A stretch of 64,000 bases of DNA, taken from NCBI RefSeq assembly GCF_013283195.1, contig NZ_JABEKT010000001.1, forward strand, positions 2,080,509-2,144,508, written 5' to 3'. The notes beneath the pieces are model-generated. The model saw only the letters and a list, made by a program, of their open reading frames with translations. It ran no database searches and was not told the origin of the DNA. Positions 57,598 through 64,000 of the stretch are shown here, piece by piece (position 1 is the stretch's first letter; each line of letters opens with the position of its first letter). A program made the position numbers and the translations under genes. This DNA comes from Ensifer adhaerens (lineage in GTDB: Bacteria; Pseudomonadota; Alphaproteobacteria; Rhizobiales; Rhizobiaceae).

Positions 57598-59868
57598 ATG
57601 GTGGATGCAATGGCCTTGCCGCTGGGCACAGATGACGGATTGGCGGCGCACGACCGTCGCGCGTCCTTTGCCTTACCGGGCCTCATGCTGGCGATCGGCG
57701 CACTCGTCTGCGCCACTCTGTCTCTGCTCGTTCTGCTTGGGCTGACGCCGATTCGGCTGGAACGCAACATTTTCATCGCCTGTGCCGCGATCAACGGACT
57801 ATTTGTCGTCGGCCTGATCTATCTCATCGTTCGCGAAATTCTCAGGCTGCTGCGGGCGCGTCGCAAGGGGCGGGCCGCCGCGCGGCTTCATGTCCGCATC
57901 GTCGCGCTGTTTTCGATCGTCGCCATCACGCCCGCCATTCTGGTCGCGATCTTCGCCAGCATAACGCTCGATGTCGGACTTGACCGCTGGTTTTCGCTGC
58001 GCACGCAGGCGATCGTCCGGTCGTCGATCAGCGTCGCCCAGGCCTATGTGCTGGAGAATGCCAGCTATCTCCAGGGTCAGACCGTTTCGATGGCCAATGA
58101 TCTTGAGCGCAACCGGCAACTCTACAGCCTCGACCGCACCGGCTTTACTGAACTGGTGACGCGCCAGGCCAGAGGGCGCGGCATGCTCGGCGCGTTCCTC
58201 GTGCGGGCAGACGGCAGCGCCATTCTGCAGGCCAACATCTCGACGGAAAAACCCCTGCCGGCCATCCCGCCGGATGCGCTCAAAAGCTCGGTTTCCGGAC
58301 AGCCGACATTGATACCGCCCGGGATTACCAATCTGGTGGGTGCGGTGATCCCGCTTGACGATATTCCCGGCACCTATCTTTACACCGTTCGCAACGTCGA
58401 TCCGGAAGTGATGCGTTCGCTGCGGCTGATGGAAGAAAACACGGCGGAGTATAAGACGCTCGAAGCCGGGCGCGCCTTTACGCAGATTGCCTTCGGCGTG
58501 CTCTATATCGGCTTTGCCCTGATCGTGCTTCTGGCGGCCATCTGGACGGCGATCGCCGTCGCCGACCGCATCGTTCGACCGATCCGCCAACTGATCGGCG
58601 CCGCCGACAGCGTTGCTGCTGGTAATCTTGATGTCGTCGTGCCGGTGCGTGCCGTCGATGGCGACGTCGGCAATCTTTCGCGTACGTTCAACAAGATGGT
58701 TTCGGAAATCCGCACCCAACAGGAGCAGATCCTTGAGGCCAAGGATGAGGTCGACCACCGACGGCGTTTCATCGAGGCAGTTCTTTCGGGCGTCACGGCA
58801 GCGGTCATCGGCGTCGGCCGCGACCGGCAGATCACCATCGCCAATTCCTCTTCGGAGGAGTTTCTGAAGAAGACCGCTCCGGATCTGCTCGGTGCGGATC
58901 TGCGCGTGGTTGCGCCTGAGATCGAAGAAGTGCTGGTCGAAGCGGAAAGCCGCTACCGCAACAATTTCCGCAAGCAGATCAACATTATGCGCGGAGGAAC
59001 AGAGCGCACGCTGAACATCCAGGTGACGCGCGAAGAAGGCGGCGAGGCAAACGAATCCTACGTCATCACCATCGACGACATCACGGATCTCGTCATCGCG
59101 CAGCGCTCCACCGCCTGGGCCGATGTGGCGCGCCGTATCGCACACGAAATCAAGAACCCTCTGACGCCGATCCAGCTCTCGGCCGAGCGCCTGAAACGTC
59201 GCTATGGCAAGCAGATCGATCAGGAAGACAAGGCCGTCTTCGATCAGTGCACCGACACGATCGTAAGGCAGGTCGAAGATATCGGTCGCATGGTCGATGA
59301 GTTCTCCGCCTTTGCCCGCATGCCGAAGCCGACGAAGGAGAAGGTGGATCTGCGCGCAATTTTGAAGGACGCCGTGTTTCTGCGCGAGATGGGCAACAAC
59401 CACATCCGCTTCATCCGCGAATTCGGCGACGAGCCGCTCCAAGGCATGTTCGATGGCCGCATGCTCGGACAGGCCTTCGGCAATATCGTCAAGAATGCCG
59501 TGGAGTCGATCGAGGCGGTGCCGACGGACGCTGTCCGTGGCGAGCCGACAGTGCTCGTGCGTGCGCAGCAGGATGGCGTCGCCGGCCGGTTTGTCGTCGA
59601 TGTCATCGACAACGGCAAAGGCCTGCCGACCGAGAACCGGCATAGAATATTGGAACCGTATATGACGATGCGCGAGAAGGGCACGGGCCTCGGGCTCGCG
59701 ATCGTCAAGAAGATCATTGAGGACCATGGCGGACAATTGGAATTGCACGACGCACCGGCCGATTTCGATGGCGGCGTTGGAGCAATGATCCGCGTGATCC
59801 TGCCGCCTGCCGGAGAAGCCGCGGGCGAAGACACTTTGAAGGGTAAGGGTACGAGCGATGGCCGCTGA
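57598..59868 (+). CDS. ntrY: Membrane sensor histidine kinase NtrY
   Basis: NtrY is the membrane-bound partner of NtrX in the second Ntr system of alphaproteobacteria. The 756-residue protein has transmembrane segments at about 28-50, 59-80, 99-122 and near 295-315, a periplasmic sensor portion between the last two, then HAMP (VADRIVRPIRQLIGAADSVAAGN), a PAS domain (FIEAVLSGVTAAVIGVGRDRQITIAN), HisKA with the phospho-His in [17 protein letters not shown], and HATPase (NIVKNAVESI, DNGKGLP, GTGLGLAIVKK). ATG at 57598 follows GGGGGAA; GTG and TTG codons upstream are less likely. The end overlaps ntrX by 11 nt. Confidence 0.95.
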   Translation: MVDAMALPLGTDDGLAAHDRRASFALPGLMLAIGALVCATLSLLVLLGLTPIRLERNIFIACAAINGLFVVGLIYLIVREILRLLRARRKGRAAARLHVRIVALFSIVAITPAILVAIFASITLDVGLDRWFSLRTQAIVRSSISVAQAYVLENASYLQGQTVSMANDLERNRQLYSLDRTGFTELVTRQARGRGMLGAFLVRADGSAILQANISTEKPLPAIPPDALKSSVSGQPTLIPPGITNLVGAVIPLDDIPGTYLYTVRNVDPEVMRSLRLMEENTAEYKTLEAGRAFTQIAFGVLYIGFALIVLLAAIWTAIAVADRIVRPIRQLIGAADSVAAGNLDVVVPVRAVDGDVGNLSRTFNKMVSEIRTQQEQILEAKDEVDHRRRFIEAVLSGVTAAVIGVGRDRQITIANSSSEEFLKKTAPDLLGADLRVVAPEIEEVLVEAESRYRNNFRKQINIMRGGTERTLNIQVTREEGGEANESYVITIDDITDLVIAQRSTAWADVARRIAHEIKNPLTPIQLSAERLKRRYGKQIDQEDKAVFDQCTDTIVRQVEDIGRMVDEFSAFARMPKPTKEKVDLRAILKDAVFLREMGNNHIRFIREFGDEPLQGMFDGRMLGQAFGNIVKNAVESIEAVPTDAVRGEPTVLVRAQQDGVAGRFVVDVIDNGKGLPTENRHRILEPYMTMREKGTGLGLAIVKKIIEDHGGQLELHDAPADFDGGVGAMIRVILPPAGEAAGEDTLKGKGTSDGR

Positions 59869-61222
59869 CATTCTGGTTGTAGACGATGAGGAAGACATCC
59901 GCGAGATCGTCTCCGGCATCCTGTCCGACGAGGGGCACGAGACCCGAACGGCTTTTGATAGCGACAGTGCGCTGGCGGCGATCAGCGACCGCGTGCCGCG
60001 GCTCGTCTTTCTCGACATCTGGATGCAGGGCAGCCGCCTCGACGGCCTCGCCCTGCTCGACGAGATCAAGGCGCGCCATCCCGATTTGCCGGTGGTGATG
60101 ATTTCGGGGCACGGCAATATCGAAACGGCGGTCAACGCCATCAAGCGCGGCGCCTATGATTTCATCGAGAAGCCGTTCAAGGCTGACCGCCTGATCTTGA
60201 TTGCCGAGCGCGCGCTCGAGAACTCCAAGTTGAAGCGCGAAGTCTCGGAGTTGAAGAAGAAGTCGGGCGATCCGGTCGAACTGATCGGAACCTCGGTGGC
60301 CGTCTCGCAGCTCCGCCAGACCGTCGAAAAGGTCGCGCCGACCAACAGCCGCATCATGATCCAGGGACCGTCCGGCTCCGGCAAGGAGCTGGTGGCGCGC
60401 ATGATCCACCGCAAGTCGACCCGCTCGACCGGTCCGTTCGTGGCCCTGAACGCCGCGGCGATCACGCCCGACCGCATGGAGATCGCGCTTTTCGGAACCG
60501 AGGGAACGCCGGGGCAACCGCGCCGTACCGGTGCTCTCGAAGAGGCACATAGCGGCATCCTCTATCTTGACGAAGTCGGCGAAATGCCGCGCGAAACGCA
60601 GAACAAGATCCTGCGGGTTCTCGTCGATCAGCAATTCGAGCGGGTCGGCGGCACGAAGCGCGTCAAGGTCGACGTCCGCATTATCTCCTCGACGGCCTAC
60701 AACCTCGAAAACATGATCTCCGAAGGCCTCTTCCGCGAGGATCTCTTCCACCGGCTCGCGGTCATCCCGGTGCGGGTGCCGGCTCTGGCCGAGCGCCGCG
60801 AGGATATTCCGTTTCTTGTCGACATGTTCATGCGCCAGGTCAGCGAGCAGGCGGGTATCCGCCCGCGCAAGATCGGCGACGATGCGCTTGCGGTGTTGCA
60901 GGCCCACGATTGGCCCGGCAACATTCGCCAGCTCCGCAACAATATCGAACGGCTGATGATCCTGGCCCGCAGTGACGGCCCGGATACGCCGATCTCGGCC
61001 GACATGCTGCCGACCGAAGTTGGCGATACCTTGCCGAAGATCTCCGCGCAGGGCGACCAGCACATCATGACGCTGCCGCTGCGCGAGGCTCGCGAAATGT
61101 TCGAGCGGGATTATCTGATCGCTCAGATCAACCGATTCGGCGGCAACATTTCCCGCACGGCCGAATTCGTTGGCATGGAGCGGTCGGCGCTTCACCGCAA
61201 GCTGAAGTCGCTGGGCGTTTGA
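59858..61222 (+). CDS. ntrX: Response regulator NtrX
   Basis: NtrX is the NtrC-family partner of NtrY, linked to nitrogen metabolism, respiration, motility and envelope functions in alphaproteobacteria. The 454-residue protein has a receiver with Asp53 in FLDIWMQG, an AAA+ domain with GPSGSGKELVAR, and a Fis-type helix-turn-helix (FGGNISRTAEFVGMERSALHRKLKSLGV). The GAFTGA sigma-54-contact loop is replaced: after ALFG the segment reads TEGTPGQPRRTG. This agrees with the absence of sigma-54 activation known for this subfamily. The gene overlaps ntrY by 11 nt. Confidence 0.96.
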   Translation: MAADILVVDDEEDIREIVSGILSDEGHETRTAFDSDSALAAISDRVPRLVFLDIWMQGSRLDGLALLDEIKARHPDLPVVMISGHGNIETAVNAIKRGAYDFIEKPFKADRLILIAERALENSKLKREVSELKKKSGDPVELIGTSVAVSQLRQTVEKVAPTNSRIMIQGPSGSGKELVARMIHRKSTRSTGPFVALNAAAITPDRMEIALFGTEGTPGQPRRTGALEEAHSGILYLDEVGEMPRETQNKILRVLVDQQFERVGGTKRVKVDVRIISSTAYNLENMISEGLFREDLFHRLAVIPVRVPALAERREDIPFLVDMFMRQVSEQAGIRPRKIGDDALAVLQAHDWPGNIRQLRNNIERLMILARSDGPDTPISADMLPTEVGDTLPKISAQGDQHIMTLPLREAREMFERDYLIAQINRFGGNISRTAEFVGMERSALHRKLKSLGV

Positions 61223-61274
61223 GCGATAGATTTCTTCTGGCCGACGGCCGCCTGTACCTTGGTGAAAGAACGAC

Positions 61275-62651
61275 ATGAAGGTGATCATTTGTGGTGCGGG
61301 ACAGGTCGGCTACGGCATCGCCGAACGGTTGGCCCAGGAAGACAATGACGTCTCGGTGATCGACACATCGGCGGCGCTCATTGCCAACATTACCGAAAGC
61401 CTCGATGTGCGTGGCTATGTCGGCCACGGCGCCCACCCGGACGTGCTGGCGAAAGCCGGTGCCGATCAGGCCGACATGTTGATCGCGGTCACGCTGTTCG
61501 ACGAGGTCAACATCGTCGCCTGTGAGGTGGCGCATGCGATCTTCAATGTGCCGACCAAGGTCGCCCGTATCCGCGCTCAGAACTATCTGGCGCCGGAATA
61601 CGCCAACCTTTTCTCCCGCGAGAACGTGCCGATCGATGTGACCATTTCGCCGGAAGTCGAAGTCGGGCGCTTGGTGCTGCGGCGCATCTCGTTCCCGGGC
61701 GCGACGGATGTCGTACGCTTTGCCGACGACCGGATCGCGATGGTCGCGATCGAGTGCATGGAAGACTGCCCGGTGGTCGACACGCCGCTGCAGCAGTTGA
61801 GCGAACTGTTTCCCGATCTGCAGGCAACGGTCACCGGCATCTTCCGCAACGGCAAGCTGATCGTGCCGCATTCGTCGGATCAGTTGCAGACCGGCGACCT
61901 TGCCTATGTCGTCTGCGACCGCGACCATGCGCGCCGCACGCTGGCTCTGTTCGGCCACGAAGAGCAGGAAGCGCGCCGCATCGTCATTCTCGGCGGCGGC
62001 AATATCGGCTATTTCGTCGCCAAGGCGATCGAGGAAAACCAGCCGAGGACCCGCGTCAAGCTGATCGAGAACGATCGAGACCGTGCGGTGATGATGGCCG
62101 ACAAGCTCAGCAACACTGTCGTTCTCAACGGTTCGGCGATGGATCAGCGTATCCTGATGCAGGCCGACGTGCAGGATGCAGACCTGGTGGTGGCGCTGAC
62201 CAACAACGACCAGATCAATATCCTCGGCAGCATGATGGCAAAACGGCTGGGCGCCAAATCGACGCTCGTTTTGATCAACGAACCGTCCTACCAGGATTTC
62301 GCGGGAACGGCCGGTGTCGATGCCTATATCAACCCGCGTGCGGTGACGATCTCGCGCGTGCTTCAGCACGTGCGCAAGGGTCGTATCCGCTCGGTCTATG
62401 CCGTCCAGAAGGGCACGGCTGAAGTGATCGAAGCCGAAGCGCTGGAAACCTCGCCGCTGGTCGGAAAAGCACTGCGGGAGCTCGATCTGCCCGATGGCAT
62501 TCGCATCGGCGCGCTCTACCGGGACAAGACATTCATCCGCCCGCACGGCGACACCAAGATCAAGGCTAGGGATCGCGTCGTGCTCTTTGCCGCCGCCGAG
62601 GCCGTCCGCCACGTCGAACAGCTCTTCCGCGTCAGCATCCAGTTCTTCTGA
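61275..62651 (+). CDS. trkA: Trk system potassium uptake protein TrkA
   Basis: TrkA is the peripheral NAD-binding subunit that controls the TrkH potassium channel. The 458-residue protein has two RCK modules: the first starts VIICGAGQVGYGIAERLAQEDNDVSVID near residue 3, and the second VILGGGNIGYFVAKAIEENQPRTRVKLIEND near residue 237, each followed by a TrkA-C (RCK_C) domain. Length matches the two-module bacterial TrkA. It follows ntrX by 52 nt, an order conserved in rhizobia, and precedes dat by 15 nt. No trkH gene is in the window. Confidence 0.96.
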   Translation: MKVIICGAGQVGYGIAERLAQEDNDVSVIDTSAALIANITESLDVRGYVGHGAHPDVLAKAGADQADMLIAVTLFDEVNIVACEVAHAIFNVPTKVARIRAQNYLAPEYANLFSRENVPIDVTISPEVEVGRLVLRRISFPGATDVVRFADDRIAMVAIECMEDCPVVDTPLQQLSELFPDLQATVTGIFRNGKLIVPHSSDQLQTGDLAYVVCDRDHARRTLALFGHEEQEARRIVILGGGNIGYFVAKAIEENQPRTRVKLIENDRDRAVMMADKLSNTVVLNGSAMDQRILMQADVQDADLVVALTNNDQINILGSMMAKRLGAKSTLVLINEPSYQDFAGTAGVDAYINPRAVTISRVLQHVRKGRIRSVYAVQKGTAEVIEAEALETSPLVGKALRELDLPDGIRIGALYRDKTFIRPHGDTKIKARDRVVLFAAAEAVRHVEQLFRVSIQFF

Positions 62652-62666
62652 GGTCAAACAAACGCC

Positions 62667-63530
62667 ATGCCGAGAATTGCCTATGTCAACGGCGCCTACG
62701 TGCCGCACGCCGATGCTGCCATCCATATCGAAGATCGTGGCTACCAGTTCGCAGATGGGGTCTACGAGGTCTGCGAGATCCGTCATGGCTTCATCGTCGA
62801 TCTGACCCGCCATCTCGACCGCCTTGGTCGATCGCTGAGTGAACTTCGCATCGACTGGCCGATGAACCGTGCGGCGCTGACGCATGTCATTCGTGAAGTC
62901 GTGCGCCGCAACCGGGTGCGAAACGGCCTGTTCTACATGCAGGTCACGCGCGGTGCCGCTCGCCGCGATCACGTCTTCCCGGCAAAGGGCACCGTGCCGA
63001 CGATCGTGGTGACGGCCAAGCGCACTGATACCGCGGTAATCGCCAGGAAGGGTGCTGAAGGTATAGCGGCCATAACGGTTCCGGAGAACCGCTGGGATCG
63101 GGTCGACATCAAGTCCGTCGGTCTTCTGCCGAACGTGCTGGCCCGCCAGAAGGCCAAGGAGGAGGGCGCCCAGGAGGCGATCTTCGTCGATCCTGATGGC
63201 ACGGTGAAAGAAGGTGCTGCGACCAATGTCTGGATCGTCGATCGCGACGGCGTCCTGCGTACGCGTCCGGCCGATCACGGCATTCTCAGGGGTATTACCC
63301 GCACGACGCTGATGGACGTGGCCAGGCCCCTTGGCATCAAGATCGAGGAACGGGCCTTCTCAGTGGACGAGATGCTCGCAGCGCGCGAGGTCTTCATCAC
63401 GGCCGCAACGAGCATCTGTTTTCCGGTCGTTTCCATCGACGGCAAACCGATCGGCAACGGTCATCCAGGAAGCATAGCACAGAATATTCGTGAAGCCTTT
63501 TTCGACGTTGCGGAAAAGACATTGATTTGA
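62667..63530 (+). CDS. dat: D-amino acid aminotransferase, PLP class IV
   Basis: A 287-residue fold-type IV aminotransferase, probably D-alanine aminotransferase, which interconverts D-amino acids and 2-oxo acids. The start RIAYVNGAYVPHADAAIHIEDRGYQFADGVYEV is typical, Lys149 in RVDIKSVGLLPNVLARQKAKE is the likely PLP lysine, and the FVDPDGTVKEGAATNVWIVD and GITRTTLMDVA segments follow. Branched-chain specificity cannot be excluded from sequence alone. Gene order trkA-dat-hfq is conserved in rhizobia. Confidence 0.88.
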   Translation: MPRIAYVNGAYVPHADAAIHIEDRGYQFADGVYEVCEIRHGFIVDLTRHLDRLGRSLSELRIDWPMNRAALTHVIREVVRRNRVRNGLFYMQVTRGAARRDHVFPAKGTVPTIVVTAKRTDTAVIARKGAEGIAAITVPENRWDRVDIKSVGLLPNVLARQKAKEEGAQEAIFVDPDGTVKEGAATNVWIVDRDGVLRTRPADHGILRGITRTTLMDVARPLGIKIEERAFSVDEMLAAREVFITAATSICFPVVSIDGKPIGNGHPGSIAQNIREAFFDVAEKTLI

Positions 63531-63541
63531 TACCAAACTGA

Positions 63542-63578
63542 CAGAGGCGTCGGGGGAAGGGTACTTGTGACGCCTCTG
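63542..63578. repeat. Inverted repeat between dat and hfq
   Basis: CAGAGGCGTC (63542-63551) and GACGCCTCTG (63569-63578) are exact inverted arms with a 17-nt loop, about 60 nt upstream of hfq. On the minus strand the hairpin is preceded by a T-run; on the plus strand it is followed by ATTGAAAAAATA. Function unknown: dat terminator, hfq leader element or both. Confidence 0.5.
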
Positions 63579-63640
63579 ATTGAAAAAATAGACAAAATGC
63601 ACCGGCGCGCGACGCCGGCAAATAAGAAAGAATCGGCGCG

Positions 63641-63883
63641 ATGGCGGAACGTTCTCAGAACTTGCAGGATCTTTTCCTTAATACGGTCCGCAAACAAAAG
63701 ATTTCTCTGACAATTTTTCTTATCAACGGCGTCAAATTGACGGGCGTTGTCACGTCATTTGACAATTTCTGTGTGTTGTTGCGCCGCGATGGTCATTCGC
63801 AGCTCGTCTACAAGCACGCGATCTCGACCATCATGCCGGGCCAGCCGCTGCAGATGTTCGAGAACGAAGAAGCCGCATCCTGA
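63641..63883 (+). CDS. hfq: RNA chaperone Hfq
   Basis: Hfq is the hexameric Sm-like protein that binds sRNA and mRNA. The 80-residue protein contains the Sm1 motif ([42 protein letters not shown]) and the Sm2 motif [10 protein letters not shown], with a short acidic C-terminus (NEEAAS), the usual length in rhizobia. The ribosome site GAAAGAA precedes the ATG. hfq is followed by hflX, the normal order. Confidence 0.97.
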
Positions 63884-63898
63884 CGGGACGTAAGGCAC

Positions 63899-64000
63899 AT
63901 TACCAAACGGGATTCAAAGTCGTCGTCGATCATTCCGGAGCTTGAAACGCTCCGCGACGACATGCGCGCAGTCGTTATTGTGCCGGTCTTGAAAAAGACC
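63899..64000 (+). CDS. hflX: GTPase HflX, 5' end only
   Basis: The window ends inside the first codons of a frame that begins just after the hfq stop. From an ATT at 63899 the translation is ITKRDSKSSSIIPELETLRD, then DMRAVVIVPVLKKT; the last part matches the beginning of HflX-family GTPases. There is no ATG, GTG or TTG in the region between the hfq stop and the ATG at 63962, so the gene either starts at 63962 or at the rare ATT codon with an AAGG site three bases before it. The gene runs beyond the window. hfq-hflX adjacency supports the call. Confidence 0.65.
   Translation, partial: MTKRDSKSSSIIPELETLRDDMRAVVIVPVLKKT

Noticed and set aside
57799-60144. A 780-codon minus-strand open frame opposite ntrY
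   Set aside because: Shadow of ntrY/ntrX, no plausible function or start.

Overview
The window is a contiguous stretch of GC-rich alphaproteobacterial chromosome. Gene content and order point to Rhizobiaceae, most likely Sinorhizobium/Ensifer or a close relative. The evidence is the dusB(nifR3)-ntrB-ntrC-ntrY-ntrX-trkA-dat-hfq-hflX block, a fused ispDF, eno-ftsB-pdhA-pdhB-pdhC-lpd-lipA with a lipoyl domain on the E1-beta subunit, and folE-hisI. The genus is inferred from memory of gene order; no search was run. I see no rRNA or tRNA gene, insertion sequence, prophage, integrase or CRISPR array. Nearly all sequence is intact coding DNA with short spacers.

Layout. 1-6.3 kb: rhomboid protease, CBS-pair protein, patatin-like hydrolase, hisI, folE, a NifU/IscU-like scaffold with a possible coupled leader ORF, yidD and two DUF genes. 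6.4-17 kb: thrS, a PlsC-like acyltransferase, an exported repeat protein, a nitroreductase/flavin-reductase pair, a CitE-like protein, a DUF2336 protein, an acetyltransferase and parE. 17-25.5 kb: an exported alpha/beta hydrolase, a five-gene operon that I consider the most interesting content, then YceI and cytochrome b561. 25.5-34.3 kb: TetR, GNAT and a methyltransferase-GNAT fusion, then tpiA, secG, pyrG, an SdpI/SdpR-type pair and a DUF418 membrane protein. 34.5-37.1 kb: a compact four-gene phospholipid operon. 37.7-50.8 kb: a methyltransferase, a small lipoprotein, a glyoxalase-like protein, kdsA, eno, ftsB and the pyruvate dehydrogenase/lipoate cluster. 50.8-64 kb: a P-loop kinase-like protein, a COQ10-like protein, cinA, ispDF, dusB, the two Ntr two-component systems, trkA, dat, hfq and the beginning of hflX.

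The standout is 18287-24055. It encodes a HAD phosphatase fused to a UbiA-type phosphoribosyltransferase, a DprE1-like FAD oxidase, a small ArnF/EmrE-like membrane protein, an extended SDR and a class III PLP aminotransferase. The first two resemble the mycobacterial route to decaprenylphosphoryl-arabinose and the Azorhizobium Nod-factor arabinosylation genes. The usual classical-SDR reductase (DprE2) is absent, and an aminotransferase and a flippase-like gene are present instead. I infer a polyprenyl-phosphate-linked pentose, possibly an amino-pentose, made and flipped for a cell-envelope glycan or lipid. The product is not shown by the sequence.

A second lipid-related cluster (34512-37146, PlsC-CdsA-membrane protein-CDP-alcohol phosphatidyltransferase) may make an unassigned phospholipid. 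Its last enzyme has a diverged catalytic motif. Much of the rest is housekeeping: central carbon metabolism, lipoylation, isoprenoids, nitrogen regulation, topoisomerase IV and aminoacylation.
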